Origin: Acinetobacter johnsonii CIP 64.6
GTDB taxonomy: Bacteria > Pseudomonadota > Gammaproteobacteria > Pseudomonadales > Moraxellaceae
Assembly (NCBI RefSeq): GCF_000368045.1
Contig: NZ_KB849234.1
Span: 267,460 to 331,459, forward strand
Direction of reading: 5' to 3'
Length of the DNA stretch: 64,000 nucleotides
Part shown: positions 44,727 to 54,587 of the stretch, piece after piece
Numbering within the stretch: the first letter of the stretch is position 1
Layout of the letters: each line of letters begins with the position of its first letter
The notes under the pieces: generated by a model
Seen by the model: the letters and a program-made list of their open reading frames with translations, nothing else
Databases searched by the model: none
Told to the model about the DNA's origin: nothing
Program-made: the position numbers and the translations under genes

Positions 44727-44753
44727 AAAAGCCTGAGTCTCTCAGGCTTTTTA
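44727..44753 (+). terminator. Terminator of ubiE-ubiJ-ubiB
   Basis: AAGCCTGAG, loop TCT and CTCAGGCTT, then T-rich sequence, 18 bases after the ubiB stop. Confidence 0.82.
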
Positions 44754-44861
44754 TGTTTAGGTTTTATGTAGGAAGTGACTTCCAAGTCATTCTTGGATCA
44801 CTTTTGCCAATGCGCTCGCTCTCTCGCCAGTTAAAATGACAATACATATTGTCTATTTTGA

Positions 44862-45947
44862 ATGATCACGATGACTCAAATCCTGCATAAACACCCTCCA
44901 GCTTTAAGCATTCGTGCAGGTAAATTAGCACGTCAACTCATTCAAAGCGAAGGCTTACAAGCTGAGCAGGTCGATATTGTACCCGGTGCCGCAGGTGGGC
45001 CCAAAGGGATCGGGATTCAAGGTTTAGACCAAGCTATTTTTGGTGAATTCTTTGCTCGTGCGCCGCAAAGACGGACTTTGATTGGTTCGTCCATTGGCAG
45101 TTGGCGCTTTGCCAGCATCTTAGCGCACGGTGCAAAAGCAGGTACCGAACGTTTAGGTGAACTCTATACCAATCTCTATTTTGACAAAAAAATGCAGCGT
45201 CAAGAAGTCAGTGATATTTGCCGTGGCATGCTGCTCGACTTGGTGCAAGGCAAAGAAGCGGAATTGGTCAATCATCCCGATTACCACCTCGCGGTACTGT
45301 CAATTAAGGCTCAACACATCTTCCAAAGTGACCAAGTTCTCCCGCTCTTGGCCTCTGTGGCAGGTATCATCGGCACAACCGCTGTTGCGCGAAAGCATAG
45401 TCGCCACTTTATGCAACGAGTGATTAGTCAGCCCAGCAATGGCAAACAATTTAAAGTAGAAGATGATTTCCTCACTCATTATCACAGCCTCACCGCTGCA
45501 AACGTTCTGCCTTGGTTGATTGCCTCAGCCTCTATTCCAGGCGTGATGGCCGCGATTCGCGATATTCCAGATGCGCCGCAAGGCAGTTATCGCGATGGTG
45601 GTCTGATTGATTATCACATCGATCTGCCTTTTGAGAGTCAAGGCATTGTGCTTTATCCCCACTTTACGGACAGCATTACGCCCGGTTGGTTTGATAAGCT
45701 GTTTAAACGTCGCGCCAATCCTGAAAATCAAGCCCGTACGCTGCTATTGTCCCCATCCCAAGACTATTTACAGAGCTTACCTTTAGGACGCCTGCCCGAT
45801 CGTAAAGATTTCACACTCAAAGGGCTCGACCAAAAACAGCGCATTCAAATGTGGAACCAATGTATTTCTGAAAGTCAGCGCTTAGGCGATGAGTTCTTGG
45901 AAATGGTGGAAAAACAGCATTTTGCACAGGTCATACAAGATTTATAA
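44862..45947 (+). CDS. Patatin-like phospholipase family protein
   Basis: A 361-residue protein with patatin features: an oxyanion-type glycine tract (GAAGGPKGIGIQG at about residue 44), the nucleophile in G-x-S-x-G form (LIGSSIGSWRFA, about 78) and the catalytic Asp in a DGG motif (YRDGGLIDYHIDLPF, about 245). The expected reaction is acyl hydrolysis of a lipid substrate in the cytoplasm; there is no signal peptide. The N-terminal lead (HKHPPALSIRAGKLARQLI) is specific to this subgroup. An ATG at 44871 is an equally possible start. It is monocistronic. Confidence 0.78.
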   Translation: MITMTQILHKHPPALSIRAGKLARQLIQSEGLQAEQVDIVPGAAGGPKGIGIQGLDQAIFGEFFARAPQRRTLIGSSIGSWRFASILAHGAKAGTERLGELYTNLYFDKKMQRQEVSDICRGMLLDLVQGKEAELVNHPDYHLAVLSIKAQHIFQSDQVLPLLASVAGIIGTTAVARKHSRHFMQRVISQPSNGKQFKVEDDFLTHYHSLTAANVLPWLIASASIPGVMAAIRDIPDAPQGSYRDGGLIDYHIDLPFESQGIVLYPHFTDSITPGWFDKLFKRRANPENQARTLLLSPSQDYLQSLPLGRLPDRKDFTLKGLDQKQRIQMWNQCISESQRLGDEFLEMVEKQHFAQVIQDL

Positions 45948-46019
45948 ACAAAATTTGCGCATGAATGTAATCTTGTTTAATCTGACCAAATAAAGAAAAA
46001 TCGAGATTACATTTTTTCT

Positions 46020-46196
46020 ATGCTAACAATAATTTCAAGTGAACAAGAAAAGTATGCTCAAATTATTGAATTACAAAATGAATCATGGGAAAAAAGTATT
46101 ATTGCAAGCTCGTTAGAGGATTCCATTCAAATCAACATCGACCAATTAAAAAAACCTGATGATATTCGTCATGCATTCATTTTAGACAATGGTTAA
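46020..46196 (+). CDS. Small hypothetical protein (58 residues)
   Basis: An ATG at 46020 opens a 58-codon frame (MLTIISSEQEKYAQIIELQN to RHAFILDNG) that ends 12 bases before the FAD monooxygenase gene. The amphipathic, glutamate-rich lead and balanced composition look like real protein, but the ribosome site is weak (CGAGA, spaced far) and no family is recognised. It may be a small co-transcribed gene or a remnant. Confidence 0.4.
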   Translation: MLTIISSEQEKYAQIIELQNESWEKSIIASSLEDSIQINIDQLKKPDDIRHAFILDNG

Positions 46197-46208
46197 ATCA
46201 TTTGATCT

Positions 46209-47495
46209 ATGATTTCTAATCACTCCCCCCACTTCGCCATCATCGGTGCAGGAACAGCAGGGTTAGCCACTGCGATTTTACTGGCTCGACAAAATATTCA
46301 AGTCAGTATTTTAGAGAAAGCCTCAGAACTTGAACCTGTCGGAGCAGGACTGTTACTACAGCCCTCTGGTTTAGCTGTTTTTGAGCATTTAGGCCTTTTA
46401 GATGAAGTTTTAAGACTGGGTGCAAAAGTCACTGGGCTCAAAGGTCAATTACCGAATGGAAATTTACTGGTCAATAGTCATTATCAACAAGCGCATCCTG
46501 ATTTTTATGGTGTAGGGATTCATCGAGCAACGTTATGTCATGTTTTAGAAAATAAATGCCGTGAATATCCAGAACTCATTACGTGGTATATGAATACCGA
46601 CATTCAGAAATTAGAAGAAACATCCTATCAAGTTCGGGTTTTGGGTAGTAAAGATAGTGAATCATTTGATCAAGCTTTTGATGCTGTAATCATTGCCAAT
46701 GGCGCACGCAGCCTTTTAAGACCGAAAGAATGGGTAAAGGTTGATCAAGCTTATCCTTGGGGAGCCAAATGGACAATTGTTCCCGAATATCTTGAATTAG
46801 ATACAGAAATTTTACATCAGTTTCATGACCGCTCTAAAATCATGATGGGCATCTTACCAACCGGTACAGTGCCACATGAACCCAAGCAAAGACTGTCGAG
46901 TGTGTTTTGGAGTCTTCCAAGCCATCAGCTAAATAACTTTTTACACAATTCACAAGCACATTCAGACTGGTTAAACCAAGTGTCTAAGCGTTGGAAACCT
47001 GCTGCGGATTGGTTAGAGCAAGTCATTGCCCAGCCTGAACAAAAATCACAATGGTTGACTGCAAATTATCGTGATGTGGTGCTGTCTAAGTTTGGTGAGG
47101 GTCGTATCGGTGTCATGGGTGATGCAGCACATGCGATGAGTCCACAACTGGGGCAAGGTGCAAATATGGCCCTTCTAGATGCATGGGCTTTGGGGCAAGC
47201 GGTTCAAAGCGCAAGAAAAAATGAAAACATTGATTATATTCAACTCTGGCAAACTTACCATCAACACCGTCAAAGTTCGACGGCGTTCTATCAATTTTTA
47301 AGTCGTTTACTCACACCCCTTTACCAATCTGACCTATGGTGGGCAGGTGGTTTACGTGATTTTAGCTTTGCTTGGATGTATCGAATTCCCTATTTCCGTA
47401 AAGAAATGGCGGTGACGATTTCAGGTTTAAAATTAGGCACGTTTAGTCAAATGAACTATCGGGATATTGCAAAACAAAACAATCATTCTGTGTAG
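46209..47495 (+). CDS. FAD-dependent monooxygenase
   Basis: A 428-residue group A flavin monooxygenase of the PHBH/UbiH type. The N-terminal FAD motif is FAIIGAGTAGLATAILLARQ, followed by the substrate-side lead GAGLLLQPSGLAVFEHLGLL. The second FAD motif is GVMGDAAHAMSPQLGQGAN at about residue 300. The middle has the DG-like VIIANGARSLLR. Substrate (an aromatic compound) cannot be told. No ring-cleavage or pathway genes are adjacent, so a role in a ubiquinone-like or catabolic step is unknown. A C-terminal basic region (KEMAVTISGLKLG) may touch the membrane. Confidence 0.82.
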   Translation: MISNHSPHFAIIGAGTAGLATAILLARQNIQVSILEKASELEPVGAGLLLQPSGLAVFEHLGLLDEVLRLGAKVTGLKGQLPNGNLLVNSHYQQAHPDFYGVGIHRATLCHVLENKCREYPELITWYMNTDIQKLEETSYQVRVLGSKDSESFDQAFDAVIIANGARSLLRPKEWVKVDQAYPWGAKWTIVPEYLELDTEILHQFHDRSKIMMGILPTGTVPHEPKQRLSSVFWSLPSHQLNNFLHNSQAHSDWLNQVSKRWKPAADWLEQVIAQPEQKSQWLTANYRDVVLSKFGEGRIGVMGDAAHAMSPQLGQGANMALLDAWALGQAVQSARKNENIDYIQLWQTYHQHRQSSTAFYQFLSRLLTPLYQSDLWWAGGLRDFSFAWMYRIPYFRKEMAVTISGLKLGTFSQMNYRDIAKQNNHSV

Positions 47496-47684
47496 AATGC
47501 GATGACAATCATCGTCATCCGCTTTGGATGGGTGACTGATGGTTGAATTTCTAAAATATATCAATTAAGCCGCTGTGAGATAACTGTAGAAAGTTTCTCC
47601 TCTATTCTGTTTAAATCACGTAGACTATAGCGCGCTACGTTAACATCGTAACACTCTCAATATTTATTCGCTTGGTGAAATCTT

Positions 47685-48467
47685 ATGAACAATTTACAAT
47701 GGCTCGATGAAGTAAAATTTAACGAACAAGGTTTAGTCCCTGCCATTGCACAGCATCACCAAACGGGACGTGTCTTGATGGTTGCATGGATGAACCGTGA
47801 AGCTTTGGCTTTAACGGCTGAGAAAAACCAAGCCGTGTATTTCTCTCGTTCACGCAACAAGTTATGGCACAAAGGCGAAGAATCTGGGCATTTTCAAACC
47901 GTACATGAAATTCGTCTCGACTGCGATGCCGACGTAATCGTGCTGCAAATTGAACAGCACGGCGGAATTGCCTGTCATACAGGGCGTGAATCATGCTTCT
48001 ACCGTAAACTCACGCCAAATGGCTGGGAAATTGTGGATGCACAACTCAAAGACCCGAACGCTATTTATGGTGGAAAATCAACCAACTCACATACATTGGC
48101 AATGAATGCCTCAACGGCGCAGTCTGAGCAAGTTGAAGTTTTGTCCTACCTCGGTCAAATGATGGCTGAGCGTAAAGCAGCGGATCCAGACTCGTCTTAT
48201 GTTGCAAAGCTGTATCACAAAGGTCTCAACAAAATTTTAGAAAAAGTCGGTGAAGAAGCGGTTGAAACCATTATCGCAGCTAAAGATTTTAAATCTGAAG
48301 CCAATGAAGACCATAAAAATGATTTGATCTATGAAGTGGCAGATCTTTGGTTCCATACGATTGTGGTTTTAGGCTATTTCGACTTAGACCCTCAAGTGGT
48401 TCTCAATGAATTGGCACGTCGTCAAGGGCTTTCTGGTTTGCTTGAAAAAGCCAACCGCAGCCACTAA
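47685..48467 (+). CDS. hisIE: Bifunctional histidine biosynthesis enzyme HisIE
   Basis: The N-terminal half is phosphoribosyl-AMP cyclohydrolase (HisI): [18 protein letters not shown] and the metal-binding [10 protein letters not shown] and HTGRESCFY. The C-terminal half is phosphoribosyl-ATP pyrophosphatase (HisE): [20 protein letters not shown] followed by ETIIAAKD. Together they catalyse steps 2 and 3 of histidine synthesis. The 260 residues are typical of the fusion, with the order HisI-HisE. No other his genes are here. A GGTGA site precedes the ATG. Confidence 0.95.
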   Translation: MNNLQWLDEVKFNEQGLVPAIAQHHQTGRVLMVAWMNREALALTAEKNQAVYFSRSRNKLWHKGEESGHFQTVHEIRLDCDADVIVLQIEQHGGIACHTGRESCFYRKLTPNGWEIVDAQLKDPNAIYGGKSTNSHTLAMNASTAQSEQVEVLSYLGQMMAERKAADPDSSYVAKLYHKGLNKILEKVGEEAVETIIAAKDFKSEANEDHKNDLIYEVADLWFHTIVVLGYFDLDPQVVLNELARRQGLSGLLEKANRSH

Positions 48468-48472
48468 GTTTA

Positions 48473-49981
48473 TTGCCTGTGTCGAATATCATCAAACCGA
48501 GCGCGACTTATGAGCAAGCCATTGCCATTGATAACGCGCGTCTGGGCAAATCGTTTAAAGTAATTGCTTATGCAGGCACAGGTAAAACCACTACCCTGCA
48601 AATGATTAGCGATGCCATGCCGCAAAGACGAGGCATGTATTTAGCGTTCAACAAAGCCATTGCCAGCGAAGCGCAAACGAAGTTTCATGGCAATGTCGAC
48701 TGCCGAACCTTCCACTCGCTCGCTTTTCGCAGTGTTCCACGTGGAGTGACTGACAAACTTCGTCTGCCTCGTTTAAGTCCGAGTTTTATCGCCAAAGAAT
48801 ATCGCCTTGAACCCATTACCTTAAGACGGATGATGGGCGGACGTTATGAAAAATATGTGTTGATGCCCTCACGCTTGGCCAGCCTTGTGGCGAATGCCGT
48901 GAGTCACTTCTGCTCAACCAGTTCTCAGTACCCAGCGCCGCGACATTTACAAGCACCGAGCTGGTTACACCCCGATGATATCGATTCACTACAAAAGCAC
49001 CTCTACCCTGCCATTGAACGTCGTTGGTTAGAGTCGATCGATCCCAACCATCAGGCTGGGATTGGTCACGATATTTATTTAAAACTGTGGGCGTTGTCTG
49101 AACCCAATATCCCAAGTGACTATGTGTTGTTTGATGAGGCACAAGATGCCGATCCGCTGATGTTGGGCATCTTACTGAAACAGCGCAATACACAAGTGAT
49201 CTATGTCGGAGATGCACACCAACAGATTTATGCATGGCGCGGCGCAGTCAATGCCATGCAACAACTGCCTTTGCCTGAGTCACGCCTTACCACCTCGTTC
49301 CGTTTTGGTGAAGAGATTGCATTGCATGCCAATGCTATTTTAGGCGCCTTGAATGAAACCGTACCGCTCATGGGCAATCCTCTGCTCAACTCCAAAGTAG
49401 TCAACAAACCCCATACCAAAATGCGCGATGCGATTTTATGTCGTACCAATGCACGCGCCATGGAATTGCTGCTTTCAGGATTGGTCCATGGCGACAAAGT
49501 CAGCCTACAAGCCGACCATGTCAAACTGAACCGCTTTGTCGATGCTGCCGCAATGCTCAAACAAGGCAAGCGCGTCACCGATGTGCCTGAACTGGCCTGG
49601 TTTAATTCTTGGCATGATGTACATGAATATTGCGAAACCAATGACGGCAGTGACATCAAGCCTTTAGTAAAATTGGTGGATGATCATGGCACCGATCCAC
49701 TCAAAAAAGCCCTTGCAAAGATTACGCCGATTGAACAAGCGGATTATATTATTTCCACCGCACACAAAGCCAAAGGCTTAGAGTGGAACCGCGTTCACAT
49801 CGAAGATGATTATCAGTTTAAGGTCAACGACAAAGACCATAAAATTAGTGATGAAGAGTTAAGACTGCTTTACGTGGCCTGTACACGTGCTAAAGTAAGT
49901 TTAAATATCCATCACATTTACGATCTGATGCAACAGCTGAAAAAACAAATGCCAAGCTCATTACGTAAAGTTGTTGGATAG
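48473..49981 (+). CDS. UvrD-like superfamily I helicase
   Basis: A 502-residue SF1 helicase with a full motif set: Walker A in AYAGTGKTTTLQMI at about residue 32, the Q-motif region upstream, DEAQD (VLFDEAQDADPLM), GDAHQQIYAWRGAV (motif III), TTSFRFGEE (IV), ISTAHKAKGLEW (V) and LLYVACTRAK (VI). It is shorter than UvrD/Rep and closer in size to FBH1-like or GajB-type helicases. No ATG lies at the start; TTG at 48473 or GTG at 48479 are both possible. It begins 5 bases after hisIE and precedes an AAA ATPase by 38 bases. Confidence 0.82.
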   Translation: MPVSNIIKPSATYEQAIAIDNARLGKSFKVIAYAGTGKTTTLQMISDAMPQRRGMYLAFNKAIASEAQTKFHGNVDCRTFHSLAFRSVPRGVTDKLRLPRLSPSFIAKEYRLEPITLRRMMGGRYEKYVLMPSRLASLVANAVSHFCSTSSQYPAPRHLQAPSWLHPDDIDSLQKHLYPAIERRWLESIDPNHQAGIGHDIYLKLWALSEPNIPSDYVLFDEAQDADPLMLGILLKQRNTQVIYVGDAHQQIYAWRGAVNAMQQLPLPESRLTTSFRFGEEIALHANAILGALNETVPLMGNPLLNSKVVNKPHTKMRDAILCRTNARAMELLLSGLVHGDKVSLQADHVKLNRFVDAAAMLKQGKRVTDVPELAWFNSWHDVHEYCETNDGSDIKPLVKLVDDHGTDPLKKALAKITPIEQADYIISTAHKAKGLEWNRVHIEDDYQFKVNDKDHKISDEELRLLYVACTRAKVSLNIHHIYDLMQQLKKQMPSSLRKVVG

Positions 49982-50019
49982 TCGAATGTAAAAATAGTCA
50001 CAACCGCTACGGGTGTTCT

Positions 50020-51384
50020 ATGAAAATTCAATCGATTCACCTGAAACACATCCTGCATTTTGCTGACCTTAAAGTCGATTTTTCTTATCACGATAAACCC
50101 GTCACGTTAATTTTAGGCGATCAAGCCTCAGGCAAGACCTCAATCTTACGTTTTAGCTATCAGGCTCTGACTTGGTTTGCGGCCCGTTATAAAGATTTAC
50201 GCTCTGCAGGTGTGGTGATGTTAGATCACGACATTATGCTGAACCGCCTTCAGTCCAAAATTGATATTCAAGTTGCTGTGCCCGCTGAGCTGTATGCTCT
50301 CAAACCTACGGCAACCGATACTGCGACCGAACCCTATGCATGGCAACTCTACAAAACCTTAAACCAACAAGGCATTGGCATCAGTCGAGTTGAAACATTA
50401 GAACTCGAACAACTGGTGAATTTATATCAGCAGGCAACGTTACAAGATCCACTGCAAGGTTTACCGTTGATTGCATATTATCCTGCGGAACGTTTTGTCA
50501 ATGAGATGAATATTCTCAGCAAGAACAATCCCCTGATTTTCCAACATGCACATGCCTTTGAAATTTCAGCTATTCCCTATACCACCTTTGCGCGCTTCTT
50601 TGAGTGGTTTCGTGAAATCAGCGATATTGAAAATGCGCAAACTGCACAGTTTTTACAAACGATATTGCATCAGCCCAAAAGCATGCCACCCGATATTCCC
50701 TTAAGCTATAAACTGGCTCAGGCTCAAGCACATATCCAGTCGCCCAGCCTACAAGCACTCAAGCAAGCGTTAGCAACCGTTCTGCCCGAAATAGAAGATA
50801 TTTATCTGCAATATCATCCCAAGTTACAACTGATGGTGCGCTACCATGGCAACAGCATGCTCTATCAACAGCTTTCCAATAGTATCCGCAACTGGGTGGC
50901 GCTCGTTGGCGATATTGTGCGACGTTTATGCCTACTCAATCCTGAAAGCCTGTTCCCCTGTTTAGAAGGTGACGGCGTACTGTTGATTGACGCGATTGAT
51001 CATCAATTGGATCAAAATATGGCGCAAGTCATTTTAAAACGTTTAAATCAGGCTTTTCCTCGACTACAAATTATTGCCTCAGGCAACCGAAGTGAGTTGC
51101 TGGAACAAGCCAGTGAGTTTCAATGCCTCAAACTGGAAAATAAGCAATTAAGTCCGATCCAACTCGAACCACTGCAACATCAGTTCGATGTAATTTACCA
51201 AAACCTTGCCAATCATGAAGCGACGAGTGGAAGCACCGAACCGATTGCGGCTGAACCCCAAGATTTAAGTGTGGCTGAATTATTCGCACAAATACAGCAG
51301 CAACTCTCTCCCGAACAGCAACAGCATTTGATTACTTTACTCAGTGCTGAAGATGATGCTTCATCGGCAAATCCATTAACTTAG
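50020..51384 (+). CDS. AAA/ABC-type ATPase of the RecF/SMC-like group
   Basis: A 454-residue ATPase. The N-terminus has the RecF-type lead IQSIHLKHILHFADLKVDF and Walker A LILGDQASGKTSIL at about residue 30. A late Walker B is seen in GDGVLLIDAIDHQLDQ at about residue 320, followed by QIIASGNRSELLE. The middle holds helical sequence with no TOPRIM or nuclease motif. It resembles COG3950-type ATP-binding proteins and parts of OLD-family ATPases. Its position 38 bases after a UvrD-like helicase suggests a two-gene DNA-processing module. A C-terminal acidic region (about 390-454) lacks a clear fold. Confidence 0.7.
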   Translation: MKIQSIHLKHILHFADLKVDFSYHDKPVTLILGDQASGKTSILRFSYQALTWFAARYKDLRSAGVVMLDHDIMLNRLQSKIDIQVAVPAELYALKPTATDTATEPYAWQLYKTLNQQGIGISRVETLELEQLVNLYQQATLQDPLQGLPLIAYYPAERFVNEMNILSKNNPLIFQHAHAFEISAIPYTTFARFFEWFREISDIENAQTAQFLQTILHQPKSMPPDIPLSYKLAQAQAHIQSPSLQALKQALATVLPEIEDIYLQYHPKLQLMVRYHGNSMLYQQLSNSIRNWVALVGDIVRRLCLLNPESLFPCLEGDGVLLIDAIDHQLDQNMAQVILKRLNQAFPRLQIIASGNRSELLEQASEFQCLKLENKQLSPIQLEPLQHQFDVIYQNLANHEATSGSTEPIAAEPQDLSVAELFAQIQQQLSPEQQQHLITLLSAEDDASSANPLT

Positions 51385-51422
51385 CCTGCTTCATAAATAT
51401 ATCTATTTCACCCCTCAAAAAC

Positions 51423-51446
51423 AGGCGACCAATGGTCGCTTTTTTA
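51423..51446 (+). terminator. Terminator of the helicase-ATPase pair
   Basis: GCGACC, loop AAT and GGTCGC, then six T, 38 bases after the ATPase stop. Confidence 0.8.
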
Positions 51447-51529
51447 CATTTCTTGCACTGAGAAAGTACCTGCCACCCACCAAGAAACAACCATCACGCG
51501 TATAATGTTTTGCGTCAGCGCAAAAAAGA

Positions 51530-51558
51530 TTGATGTTGTTTTAGTCATGTTATATGAT
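51530..51558 (+). promoter_or_regulatory. Candidate sigma70 promoter for the mrp operon
   Basis: TTGATG (51530-51535) and TATGAT (51553-51558) are 17 bases apart. The leader would be about 180 bases and contains possible regulatory hairpins. Confidence 0.4.
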
Positions 51559-51745
51559 CGATTTTACTTGCAAATTTCTAACTGAAATCGGATTTTGCTA
51601 TAACGCTTCATGAGTTGCGCAACACAACTTCATTATTTTTAAATTTCACATTGGCTTTCAAGATTGAGACTCTTGGGCTGCTCTTTGCAGTCCTGTAATC
51701 CTTGAAAGATGAGATTCACCAATAGGTTTTGACCTATTCACGACA

Positions 51746-54586
51746 ATGGAAACGAGTGTGCTACCGATTATTATATTGTTACCGTTAATACTTGGCACAA
51801 CCCTTGTCTCATTACTGAAGCAGAGCTCACGTAGGCTAACCGCCTTCGCAGCTGTTGGGGTCAGTATGACAAGTTTAGGCTTATTACTGACCCAAGCACG
51901 AGAGGTGTTTAATGGCGCTGTCATTACCCAGTCGTGGTCATGGTTGCCGCAGCTTGGAATTGACTTCAGCTTCCGTCTAGACGCATTAGGCCTCCTCTTT
52001 GCCTTACTGATTAGTGGCATCGGAACGCTCATTTATATTTATGCCTATTTTTATTTAGGTCCAAAAAACTCTCTCAATAAGCTCTATCTACTGCTCATGT
52101 TGTTCATGGCAGCCATGCTCGGAATTTCACTCTCCAATAATTTAATTTTACTCCTCGTTTTTTGGGAGTTGACCAGTATCTCCTCTTTCCTATTGGTCGG
52201 TTATTGGAGTAATTACGACGCGGCACAACGTGGCTCACGCATGGCATTGACCATTACGGGTATGGGCGGATTAGCCATGCTAGGTGGTTTCATCTTGCTC
52301 GGTCAAATCACAGGTACTTACGAGATTGATCAAATCTTGACAATGACAGCACAAATTCAAAGTCATGCTTTATTTGTTCCTACGTTGCTGCTGATTCTAC
52401 TCGGTGCTTTTACCAAAAGTGCGCAATTTCCATTCCATTTTTGGCTACCCAACGCGATGGCAGCTCCGACCCCCGTGTCTGCTTATTTGCACTCAGCAAC
52501 CATGGTAAAAGCAGGCATTTTCTTGGTGGCACGACTGTTACCCATTTTTGCAGGTGCGGCCCTGTTCCATAATTTGGTCACCTTTATTGGCCTATTTACC
52601 CTGTGTATGGCTGCATTTTTTGCCATCTTTAAAGAAGACCTGAAAGGTTTATTGGCCTATTCAACCATCAGTCATCTCGGCTTGATCATGTGTCTCTTGG
52701 GGATCGGATCACCATTGGCTGTGGCTGCGGCTATTTTCCATATTATTAACCATGCCACCTTTAAAGCAGCGCTGTTCATGATCGCAGGTATTATCGATCA
52801 TGAGTCAGGCACACGTGATTTACGTAAGCTTAGTGGGTTATGGCAACTGTTGCCTTATACAGCCACTTTGACGATGGTCACTGCAGCATCGATGGCCGGC
52901 GTGCCCTTGACCAACGGTTTCTTATCTAAAGAAATGTTCTTTACTGAACTGCTCAGCAATCTGTCTGGTCCTGTGCTCATCTGCTCCGCGATTGTCGCGA
53001 CACTGGCGGGGATTTTTGCAGTCGCTTACTCTGTGCGTTTGGTACATGGGGTTTTCTTCGATGGCCCATTAGGCAAGCAAGTTCCCAACAAAGATGCACA
53101 TGAACCGCCGTTTGGCATGCGTGCACCCGCTACTTTACTGGCGATTCTCTGTATTTTAGTCGGCTTATTCCCTGCTCTATTGGTTGAAAACATCGTCAAC
53201 AGTACAGCACGCGCCAGCACCCAAGTGATGGACTTTGAAGGTGCACATCTTGCCCTATGGCATGGTTTTAACATGCCATTATTGATGAGCGTGATTGCAT
53301 CGATTGGCGGTCTGATTTTCTATTTCAGTCTAGCGAAGGGTGGCAAAATTCGAGAAATTGATCTCGATCCATATTTAGGTCGCCTACAAGGTCGAGTTGC
53401 CTTTGACTTATTCCTTAAGTCACTTTTGCTCAACTCACGCAAATTTAAACGCTGGACTGAAAACGGTAAATTACAAAGCTATATTCTTTGGATTGTGGTC
53501 TTCAGTATTGCCATAGTATCACTTCCATTTTTAGGACAAGGGCTGACCACAGGCACCCGTGAACTCACCCATGCCCCTGCTTTAGCGATCGTACTGTGGC
53601 TACTGTTATTCTCTTCGTGCTGGATGATGCTATGGTTCCACCACGAACGGATTAAAGCGGTATTGATCAGTGGCGCGATTGGTTTAGTCGTAACTATGGT
53701 CTTTGTCTGCTTCTCTGCGCCTGATTTGGCTTTGACACAAATCACCGTAGATGTGGTCACCACCGTACTGTTATTGATGAGTTTATCGCTTTTACCACAA
53801 CTCACTCCCTATGAGTCGAGTGTATCACGCCGTTGGCGAGATGCCCTGATTGCGATTGGCGGCGGGCTTGGCATTGCATGGATCACATGGCTTATCTTGA
53901 CCCGTGATCACAACTCCATTTCATGGTTCTTCATGCAGCAGTCGATTCCATTAGGCGGTGGTACCAACGTGGTCAACGTGATTTTGGTCGATTTCCGTGG
54001 TTTCGATACTTTCGGTGAAATTACAGTCCTTGGCATTGCAGGCATTGGTGCACTGTGCCTAATGGATGGTATGCGTACCCACGGCACCACCATGACCAAA
54101 GGTCTTAGTTACCGTTTTAATCCATCGCCGTTGATGCTTCGTATCACTGCATCTTGGATATTACCGATTGCCTTGGTGGTTAGCCTGTATATCTTCTTAC
54201 GTGGACATAATCTGCCTGGGGGCGGGTTTATCGCGGGTTTGATTACCGCTTTGGCCTTGATTATTCAGTACATGGCACTCGGTCAAGATCATGCAGAACA
54301 GCTGCTCAAAGCCAAGTCTGGTCGTTTGTATGAAATCTGGATTGGAACAGGTCTGGTCATTGCAGGATTAACAGGCTTAGGCGCATGGTTCTGGGGACGC
54401 CCCTTCCTCACCAGTGCACACTTTTATGTGTCGCCACCGATCTTAGGCGAAATGCACCTAGCGACAGCTGCACTGTTCGATGTCGGGGTTTATATCACGG
54501 TCGTAGGTGCAACCATGCTACTTATTTCAGTACTTGGGGACTCACGTCACTCTAGTATGTCTGGTCCAGTACCAAAGGGGGATTAA
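51746..54586 (+). CDS. mrpA: Mrp/Pha antiporter subunit A fused to subunit B
   Basis: MrpA is the largest, NuoL/Nqo12-like subunit of the Na+/H+ (or K+/H+) antiporter complex. The 946 residues have some 20 membrane segments, with the conserved proton-path motifs FWLPNAMAAPTPVSAYLHSA and TISHLGLIM. After the MrpA core the last roughly 150 residues match MrpB: LPGGGFIAGLITALALIIQY at about residue 820. The A and B subunits are thus one polypeptide, so the operon has six genes, as in Pha-type systems. A weak ribosome site precedes the ATG; GTG at 51758 is an alternative. Confidence 0.93.
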   Translation: METSVLPIIILLPLILGTTLVSLLKQSSRRLTAFAAVGVSMTSLGLLLTQAREVFNGAVITQSWSWLPQLGIDFSFRLDALGLLFALLISGIGTLIYIYAYFYLGPKNSLNKLYLLLMLFMAAMLGISLSNNLILLLVFWELTSISSFLLVGYWSNYDAAQRGSRMALTITGMGGLAMLGGFILLGQITGTYEIDQILTMTAQIQSHALFVPTLLLILLGAFTKSAQFPFHFWLPNAMAAPTPVSAYLHSATMVKAGIFLVARLLPIFAGAALFHNLVTFIGLFTLCMAAFFAIFKEDLKGLLAYSTISHLGLIMCLLGIGSPLAVAAAIFHIINHATFKAALFMIAGIIDHESGTRDLRKLSGLWQLLPYTATLTMVTAASMAGVPLTNGFLSKEMFFTELLSNLSGPVLICSAIVATLAGIFAVAYSVRLVHGVFFDGPLGKQVPNKDAHEPPFGMRAPATLLAILCILVGLFPALLVENIVNSTARASTQVMDFEGAHLALWHGFNMPLLMSVIASIGGLIFYFSLAKGGKIREIDLDPYLGRLQGRVAFDLFLKSLLLNSRKFKRWTENGKLQSYILWIVVFSIAIVSLPFLGQGLTTGTRELTHAPALAIVLWLLLFSSCWMMLWFHHERIKAVLISGAIGLVVTMVFVCFSAPDLALTQITVDVVTTVLLLMSLSLLPQLTPYESSVSRRWRDALIAIGGGLGIAWITWLILTRDHNSISWFFMQQSIPLGGGTNVVNVILVDFRGFDTFGEITVLGIAGIGALCLMDGMRTHGTTMTKGLSYRFNPSPLMLRITASWILPIALVVSLYIFLRGHNLPGGGFIAGLITALALIIQYMALGQDHAEQLLKAKSGRLYEIWIGTGLVIAGLTGLGAWFWGRPFLTSAHFYVSPPILGEMHLATAALFDVGVYITVVGATMLLISVLGDSRHSSMSGPVPKGD

Positions 54587-54587
54587 T

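Larger units (their letters stand above)
51385..51745 (+). other. 361-base gap upstream of the mrp operon
   Basis: No gene is supported. It holds a terminator for the upstream ATPase gene (GCGACC-AAT-GGTCGC, 51423-51446), a 7-bp hairpin TTTTGCG-TCAG-CGCAAAA (51508-51525), a candidate promoter at 51530-51558, and a short AATAGGT/ACCTATT repeat just before the mrpA ATG. The ribosome site for mrpA is poor. Confidence 0.6.

Noticed and set aside
48473..51384. Gabija-type defence system (UvrD-like helicase beside an ABC-type ATPase)
   Set aside because: The ATPase has no TOPRIM domain, the gene order is helicase first, and both genes sit among housekeeping genes. Similarity is only at fold level.
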